The notes under the pieces are model-generated. The model was not told where the DNA came from. It searched no databases and saw nothing but the letters and a program-made list of their open reading frames with translations. Source: Pseudomonadota bacterium (GTDB taxonomy: Bacteria > Myxococcota_A > UBA796 > SXON01). Taken from it: a stretch of DNA of 20,715 nt. A program made the position numbers and the translations under genes. Location: positions 1 to 20,715 of the forward strand of contig SXOM01000477.1 in assembly GCA_005776735.1 (NCBI GenBank), read 5' to 3'. Below, one piece after another: positions 16,398-20,715 of the stretch (position 1 is the stretch's first letter; each line of letters opens with the position of its first letter).

Positions 16398-17275
16398 GCG
16401 CCCTCCAGGGCGACGTCGAAGAGCGAGTTGAGCGTGTCGATGGCGGTGCGCCCGGCGCAGGACTCGCCCACCACCGCACCCCCCCAACTCAACGGGCCGC
16501 AGCCGTCGTCGCCGCTGAGTTCGACCGACCACCAGCCGGAGCTGGGGTCGCGCAGGAGCACCCGCCCCGTCGGGGTGGCGCCCGGCTCGTCGGCGAGGGT
16601 GAGCGCGTCGAGGACGAGCGACGTCTCGGCGCCGCCGATCGCCCCGTCGAACGTGCCGGTGACGCCGCGACCGCGTTGGTATTGGCCCACCCAGTCGACC
16701 GCCATGCTGACCCCCGCCTGGAGCGGGCCGGCCTCGCCGACGTCGACGAAGGTACCCTGGCTCAGGAGCGCGAACTCGACCGTGTCGCCGCGGGTGGTGA
16801 CCGTGGTGGTGAGCTTGCCGCCCGCGGCGAGGCTGTCGCCGGTGACGGTGTGCGCACCGGTGAACGAGAAGAGCATGTCGAGGGAGTCGGTGGTGCCGCC
16901 GCCGTCGACGCGGTGGGTGTACAGCGACATCCACCCGCCGTGCACGGTGTACTCGGGCCCCACGCAGTCGCCGGACCAGTCCTGCGTCTCGCTGTCGGGC
17001 CGCGTTTCGCTGGCTTGCAGGTCGGGCGGGCACCCGACGGCGGCCTGCGTGACGTCGTCGACGATGCCGACGAACCACGCGCCGAGGGCGAGCGGGTGGA
17101 TGGACTCCTCGACGATCGTGCGCATCACGGCGTCGTCGACCTCGTCGGCGGTGTAGGTCGCGGTGACGGCGGGCGCCGCCCAGTCGTAGTCGACGTCGGC
17201 CGGCCCGGGGGGCGCCGCCGTGTCGGCCTGGGGCGCGGGGGCACACGCGAGCACCAGCACGATCAAAGCCCACAC
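16394..17275 (-). CDS. Predicted lipoprotein of unknown family
   Basis: I do not recognise this family. From GTG at 17275 the product has 293 residues: MWALIVLVLAC, with a lipobox (VLAC, C11), then a Pro/Ala-rich linker and a mostly beta-type, Gly/Thr-rich body. Four further cysteines (C82, C104, C259, C273) could form two disulfides. The segment TADEVDDAVMRTIVEESIHPL (42-62) looks helical; repeated amphipathic strands follow (LTTTVTTRGDTVEFALLSQG, TSLVLDALTLADE, GWWSVELSG). The gene overlaps the upstream cytochrome-like gene by 13 bases and the downstream gene by 4, so the three are translationally coupled. A TTG at 17266 overlapping the upstream stop is an alternative start, but the signal would be even shorter. 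Confidence 0.7.
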   Translation of the reverse strand: MWALIVLVLACAPAPQADTAAPPGPADVDYDWAAPAVTATYTADEVDDAVMRTIVEESIHPLALGAWFVGIVDDVTQAAVGCPPDLQASETRPDSETQDWSGDCVGPEYTVHGGWMSLYTHRVDGGGTTDSLDMLFSFTGAHTVTGDSLAAGGKLTTTVTTRGDTVEFALLSQGTFVDVGEAGPLQAGVSMAVDWVGQYQRGRGVTGTFDGAIGGAETSLVLDALTLADEPGATPTGRVLLRDPSSGWWSVELSGDDGCGPLSWGGAVVGESCAGRTAIDTLNSLFDVALEGA

Positions 17276-17604
17276 TCCAGGAACCGATCGAGGCGCGCCA
17301 GCTCGGCCTCCGGCACACCGCCGCCCACCGGCATGGTCTGGTCGACGACGGTGCGGCGGCGGATGGCCTCGGCGCCGGCGCGGACCTGCGCGAGCGTGTC
17401 GTAGTCGAGGGCGGGCGGCGCCCCGTACCGTTCGGGCGACGCGGCCGAGTGGCAGGTACGGCAGTAGCTCGTGAAGAAGCCCGCCCCCCACGACTCCCAC
17501 GTCAACGGCGCGTCGGCGCACGTGTCGACCGCGGAGTCCTCCGCGGTGGTGGTGCAGCCGGCTGCGAACAGCGCGGTGAGCACAAGGCGAGGGGAGGCCG
17601 ACAT
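17263..17604 (-). CDS. Small monohaem cytochrome c-like lipoprotein
   Basis: The 113-residue product begins MSASPRLVLTALFAAGC, a standard lipoprotein signal with lipobox AAGC (C17). A Ser/Thr/Asp linker leads to SYCRTCHS: C48, C51 and H52 form a CxxCH haem c site. MPVGG at 91-95 supplies a plausible distal Met91, in the usual place after a helix (DTLAQVRAGAEAIRRRTV) for small class I-like c cytochromes. Two other cysteines (C29, C111) may pair. It is the first gene of the minus-strand operon, so it may carry electrons for, or simply be structurally associated with, the downstream CxxCH protein. Start ATG at 17604. Confidence 0.8.
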   Translation of the reverse strand: MSASPRLVLTALFAAGCTTTAEDSAVDTCADAPLTWESWGAGFFTSYCRTCHSAASPERYGAPPALDYDTLAQVRAGAEAIRRRTVVDQTMPVGGGVPEAELARLDRFLECGL

Positions 17605-17754
17605 CGGGCGCCACTGTATCCGCCCCGCGGAGGGTCCGCGGCCGGAAACGGGCCGCGCGGCGGACTCCGCGCGGCCTCGCGGCCGGTCGCGGCGCGGACC
17701 CACCCCCCGGGATGGTGCCCGGGCCGCCGGGGGTTGGGATAGACCGTCCGGCCC
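17605..17754. promoter_or_regulatory. Divergent intergenic region with nested inverted repeats
   Basis: These 150 bases separate the starts of divergent operons, so promoters for both should lie here. Clear structure: arms GGCCGCGCGG (17651-17660) and CCGCGCGGCC (17667-17676) around 6 bases; outer arms GGTCCGCG (17633-17640) and CGCGGACC (17693-17700); and two CCCGGG sites (17706-17711, 17718-17723) 12 bases apart. No convincing -35/-10 pair stands out. TACAGT just upstream of the minus-strand start and GATAGA (17738-17743) before the plus-strand start are weak -10 candidates. Confidence 0.5.
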
Positions 17755-18807
17755 ATGCTCCTCGCCTTCGCCTTCGCCTCCGCCATCGAGCCGGTGTCCC
17801 CCGACCAGCCGGGGCACTGCCAGTCGCCGCGCTGGTCGCCGGACGGCCGGTGGCTGAGCTGGGAGGTGAACTACCTCGAGCGGCAGGCGGTCGAGCTCTT
17901 CGTGGCCGTGGCAGGGTCCAGCGCGCCGCCGCGGAAGGTGGGACCCGCGGCGGGCAGCTCCACGGTCACGGCGGGGTTCGGAGGCGCCGGGGGCGCACGC
18001 GGGGTGGCCCACGAGCTCACGTTCTCGCCCGCGGCGATCAACCGCTTCGTGTACGCGGCCAGCGGCGCCGCCGAAGACTACGACCTGTACCTGGACGGTG
18101 CCGGGGCCCTGGCCGCCGCGCCGGGCGCCGACGGCAACCCGGCGTGGAGCCCCGATGGCAAGTCCTTGTTGTTCACGTCGGCGCGTACCGGTCAGGGCGA
18201 CCTGTACCTGCTCCCGTTGGGGGTCGCCGGCGCCCAACCCCTGCGCCTGAGCGGCGACGCGACGGCCGCGGAGGTGTATGGGGCGTGGGCGCCCGACAGC
18301 AAGCGGGTGGCGTTCGTCGGCCACACCAAGAAGGGCGACAACCTCTACGTCATCGACGACGTCACCTTCCCCGCCCCCCGGCCGTTCACCAGTTGGCCCG
18401 GGGTGCAGACGCGCCCGAGCTGGAGCCCCGACGGGACGCGCATCGCGTTCTACGCCAATCGGGAGGTCGAGGACCGGTTCGACCTGTACGTGGTGGCGGC
18501 CGCCGGAGGGGAGCCGCAGCGTGTCGCCACCGGGGTCGTGCTCAATCCGCGCGGGCCGAGCTGGCTGCCGGATGGGGGCGGCCTGGTGTACGTCCGGGCC
18601 GACGACCCGTCGTTCAACCCCGTGTGGCGGGTTTCGCTGGCCGACCCCGGGCGCGCCCGGCAGGTGCCCACGGGCACGGTGGGCAACACCGACGTGGACG
18701 TGGTGCGGCGCGCCGACGGCAAGACCTGGCTCGCGGTGGCCGCGCAGGGGCGCGTGGGGGACGCGGTGCGCGACTTCCGCCGGATCTACACCATGGCCCT
18801 GGAGTAG
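17755..18807 (+). CDS. TolB-like PD40 beta-propeller protein, exported
   Basis: The 350-residue protein has a short hydrophobic start (MLLAFAFASA) that could be a signal peptide, then repeated PD40/WD40-like blades. Each carries a variant of W.PDG: PRWSPDGRWLSW (25-36), PAWSPDGKSLLF (129-140), GAWAPDSKRVAF (176-187), PSWSPDGTRIAF (221-232) and PSWLPDGGGLVY (268-279). Similar blades occur in TolB and in many periplasmic or surface proteins of myxobacteria. No enzymatic domain is visible, so it may bind a protein or ligand. It is not a clear TolB orthologue because the TolB N-terminal domain and tol/pal neighbours are missing. The next gene starts 3 bases after the stop. Confidence 0.8.
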   Translation: MLLAFAFASAIEPVSPDQPGHCQSPRWSPDGRWLSWEVNYLERQAVELFVAVAGSSAPPRKVGPAAGSSTVTAGFGGAGGARGVAHELTFSPAAINRFVYAASGAAEDYDLYLDGAGALAAAPGADGNPAWSPDGKSLLFTSARTGQGDLYLLPLGVAGAQPLRLSGDATAAEVYGAWAPDSKRVAFVGHTKKGDNLYVIDDVTFPAPRPFTSWPGVQTRPSWSPDGTRIAFYANREVEDRFDLYVVAAAGGEPQRVATGVVLNPRGPSWLPDGGGLVYVRADDPSFNPVWRVSLADPGRARQVPTGTVGNTDVDVVRRADGKTWLAVAAQGRVGDAVRDFRRIYTMALE

Positions 18808-18810
18808 CGC

Positions 18811-19629
18811 GTGATCTTCCTGTTCTCCGCGGCCTTCGCGGCGCCGACCTATGCCGCCGCGTGTCCGACCATCGCCACCGATCCGCCGGCGTGCCCGGCC
18901 GGGTCGCCGCTGGGCACGTCGGTCGACACGCCCTACGAGTGGGGCCCGGCGGGCGGGGGCCTGCAACCCTGGTGGGGCCGGCTGAGCTGTGGCGACGGGC
19001 GAATCCCCCAGCTCCGCCGCGCGGGCGCAGCGGGGAGCCCCGAGACGCCCAGCCGCTCGCCAGCGAGCGGGGAGCCGAGCCTCGCCGCGGTCGACGTGGT
19101 CGATGCGTGGCAGGTGGGGTGTCCCGCGGGCCGCTACGAACTCTTCGTGAATGTGTACCGGTGCGGTGAAACGTGTGTGCCGAGTGCGTTCACGGTGATG
19201 CCGGGCGGCGCCGTGCGCCACTTCGAAGCGGCCAAGGCCGCGGCGCGTGCCAAGGACGTCGCCGGTGCGGTGGCGGCGGCGCGCTCGGCGACCGACACCG
19301 CGCCGGAGCACGAGCGGGCCTGGGTGTTCCGCGGGAGCCTCGCCGAAGACCTGGGCCGGTGGGACGAGGCGCTCCTGGTGTGGGAGGCCACGGTGCGGCG
19401 TTTCCCCGGGCCCCTGAGCGACAGCCACCGGGCCGAAGCGTTGGCGCGCACCGGCCGGAAGGACCAGGCGCGCGAGCTCGCTGCCAGCCTGTTGGCCGCG
19501 GCGCCGGACGCGCCGGGGCGGGCCCGGTTGTTGTGTGTGCAGTCGCTGGTCCAGTCCGACGCCACCAAGGCCAAGGTGCTGGCCGGCCAGGCGTGCAGCG
19601 AAGGCTACACGCGCTGCTGCGGCGGGTGA
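18811..19629 (+). CDS. Exported Cys-rich protein with TPR-like helices, unknown function
   Basis: Translation from GTG at 18811 gives 272 residues; GGAG at 18801-18804 is 6 bases upstream and overlaps the previous gene's end. A signal peptide (MIFLFSAAFAAPTYAAA) is followed by a domain with six cysteines (C18, C28, C60, C104, C118, C122) and then alpha-helical TPR-like repeats: HFEAAKAAARAKDVAGAVAAARSATDTAP, ERAWVFRGSLAEDLGRWDEALLVWEATVRRFP, and RAEALARTGRKDQARELAASLLAAAP. Four more cysteines lie at the end (C242, C262, C269, C270). The family of the N-terminal domain is not recognised. A low-complexity insert (about 65-92) coincides with short repeats in the DNA. Confidence 0.75.
   Translation: MIFLFSAAFAAPTYAAACPTIATDPPACPAGSPLGTSVDTPYEWGPAGGGLQPWWGRLSCGDGRIPQLRRAGAAGSPETPSRSPASGEPSLAAVDVVDAWQVGCPAGRYELFVNVYRCGETCVPSAFTVMPGGAVRHFEAAKAAARAKDVAGAVAAARSATDTAPEHERAWVFRGSLAEDLGRWDEALLVWEATVRRFPGPLSDSHRAEALARTGRKDQARELAASLLAAAPDAPGRARLLCVQSLVQSDATKAKVLAGQACSEGYTRCCGG
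19029..19076. repeat. Short direct repeats flanking a hairpin inside a gene
   Basis: AGCGGGGAGCC occurs at 19029-19039 and 19066-19076. Between and overlapping the second copy, CCGCTCGC (19053-19060) and GCGAGCGG (19063-19070) are perfect inverted arms. The block is in frame and encodes a low-complexity Ser/Pro/Ala stretch. Confidence 0.7.
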
Positions 19630-19645
19630 TACGGTGGGCGCGGCG

Positions 19646-20715
19646 ATGCCCCCGGCCCAGCCTCCCGAGCCCGCGCTCGCGCCCGAACGCATCGGGCCGT
19701 ACCGGCTGTTGCGCCCGATCAGCGCCGGTGGGATGGCCCGCGTCTACGAAGGCCGCTTCGATTCCTTGGCGGGCGTCAGCACGCGCGTGGCGATCAAGGT
19801 CATCCACCCCGACTTCGCCAACGAGGGCGGGTTCCAGGAGTTGTTCATCCAGGAGGCGCGCATCTCGGCGCGGCTGGAGCACCTCAACGTCGTGCGGGTG
19901 CAGCAGTTCAACCGCGAAGGCGACCTGTACTACCTGGTGATGGAGTACATCGACGGGGTCACGTTCCGCAAGATCGTCACCGCCTGCAAGAAGCACGGGG
20001 TGCGGCTCCCGCCCGCGTTGTTGGCAGAGCTCGGGCGGCAGGCGAGCGAAGGCCTGCACTACGCCCATGTGGCGCAGGACGAAGCCGGCCACCCCTTGCG
20101 GTTGGTGCACCGCGACATGAAGCCTTCCAACCTGATGCTCAACGTGCACGGGGTGGTCAAGGTGCTCGACTTCGGCATCTCCTACGCCAGCGGGCACCAG
20201 GAGTCGCGCGGCTCGGTCAAGGGCACCTGGGGCTACATGGCGCCCGAGCAGGCCGAGGGCGAGCCGGTGGGGCCGGCGGCCGACCTGTTCGGGCTCGCGA
20301 GTGTGCTCTACGAGGTGGCGTCGCTCGAGCCGCTCTTCGCCGAGCAGGACAACGCCACGATCCGGCGGCTCCTCGCGGCCGACGAAGCGGCGCGCCGCGC
20401 GGCGGGCCTCGGCGGCCAGTACGCCGACCTCGCGGGGGTGCTGGTGCGGGCGTTGCAGCGTGATCCGGCCGCCCGGCACCGCTCCGGCGAGGCGATGGCG
20501 CGTGCGCTCGGGGCCCTGGTGCCCGACCCGATGAGCGCCCGCGACGAGCTGGTGCGCCTGTTGGCCGAGCTGCGTCGGCTCGACCAGACCAGCGCCAGCC
20601 CCGCGGCGGACCGGGTGGGGTCCAAGGCGTCGGTGTCGACGATGCGCCCGCAGCCGGGGGCGCCGGGCGCGCTCCCGGTGGTCACCGGCACCGCCCACGC
20701 GCCCGCCCGACCGGC
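19646..20715 (+). CDS. Hanks-type Ser/Thr protein kinase (3' end missing)
   Basis: The frame is open to the window end, giving at least 356 residues. After a Pro-rich start, GPYRLLRPISAGGMARVYEG is the Gly-rich loop, with Ser and Ala replacing the outer glycines as is common in myxobacterial kinases. VAIKV carries the ATP-binding Lys51; EARISARLEH holds the helix-C Glu. The catalytic loop HRDMKPSNLML has Asp157, DFGIS has Asp175, and GTWGYMAPEQ is the activation segment end. All residues for activity are present. After the kinase domain (about 17-285) comes a Ser/Pro/Ala-rich linker, perhaps leading to a membrane span or sensor outside the window. GTG at 19634 is an in-frame alternative start; no strong ribosome binding site is seen. 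Confidence 0.93.
   Translation, partial: MPPAQPPEPALAPERIGPYRLLRPISAGGMARVYEGRFDSLAGVSTRVAIKVIHPDFANEGGFQELFIQEARISARLEHLNVVRVQQFNREGDLYYLVMEYIDGVTFRKIVTACKKHGVRLPPALLAELGRQASEGLHYAHVAQDEAGHPLRLVHRDMKPSNLMLNVHGVVKVLDFGISYASGHQESRGSVKGTWGYMAPEQAEGEPVGPAADLFGLASVLYEVASLEPLFAEQDNATIRRLLAADEAARRAAGLGGQYADLAGVLVRALQRDPAARHRSGEAMARALGALVPDPMSARDELVRLLAELRRLDQTSASPAADRVGSKASVSTMRPQPGAPGALPVVTGTAHAPARP

Noticed and set aside
14794..16479. Reading the DUF1501 gene as a 979-residue protein
   Set aside because: The upstream part is an out-of-frame reading of the DUF1549-like gene; the Tat signal starts at 14793.
14946..17156. 736-codon open frame on the plus strand opposite the DUF1549-like and lipoprotein genes
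   Set aside because: Antisense shadow with no recognisable domain; the minus-strand frames have lipoboxes, CxxCH and coupled starts.

Overview
The window is about 70% G+C by eye, is densely coded, and looks like a chromosomal segment of a Gram-negative bacterium, most plausibly Myxococcota or another former deltaproteobacterial lineage. The reasons are a type II secretion operon ending in gspN, a Hanks-type Ser/Thr kinase, TolB-like propellers, many lipoproteins, and envelope proteins of the DUF1501/DUF1549 type. The lineage is inferred from gene content; there is no rRNA here to prove it.

Positions 1-12726, plus strand: a nearly complete type II secretion system (T2SS) operon in the order gspD-E-F-G-H-I-J-K-L-M-N. 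Almost every junction overlaps by 1-4 bases or is separated by only a few, so the genes are probably co-transcribed and translationally coupled. GspD is the outer-membrane secretin (its 5' end lies before the window). GspE is the assembly ATPase and GspF the platform protein. GspG is the major pseudopilin, GspH, I, J and K are minor pseudopilins, GspL and GspM form the inner-membrane platform, and GspN is the accessory subunit. gspC and the prepilin peptidase gene (gspO/pilD) are not in the window. A small membrane metalloprotease of the M50 type (12734-13381) follows gspN after 7 bases and seems to close the operon.

Positions 13382-13539: a short convergent intergenic region with strong G+C-rich hairpins.

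Positions 13540-17604, minus strand: a compact four-gene operon for exported proteins. In transcription order it encodes a small monohaem-cytochrome-like lipoprotein, a lipoprotein of unknown family, a lipoprotein related to the planctomycete-type DUF1549/DUF1588 proteins with one CxxCH motif, and a Tat-exported DUF1501 protein. Two starts are GTG codons overlapping the previous gene.

Positions 17605-17754: a divergent intergenic region with nested inverted repeats, presumably holding promoters for both directions.

Positions 17755-20715, plus strand: a TolB/PD40 beta-propeller protein, a cysteine-rich exported protein with TPR-like helices, and the N-terminal part of a Ser/Thr protein kinase that runs off the window.

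The most unusual points are three substitutions in the otherwise invariant P-loop region of GspE, large low-complexity insertions in the periplasmic domains of GspD, the M50 protease attached to the T2SS operon, and the four-gene envelope module. I saw no tRNA, rRNA, CRISPR array, transposase or phage gene.
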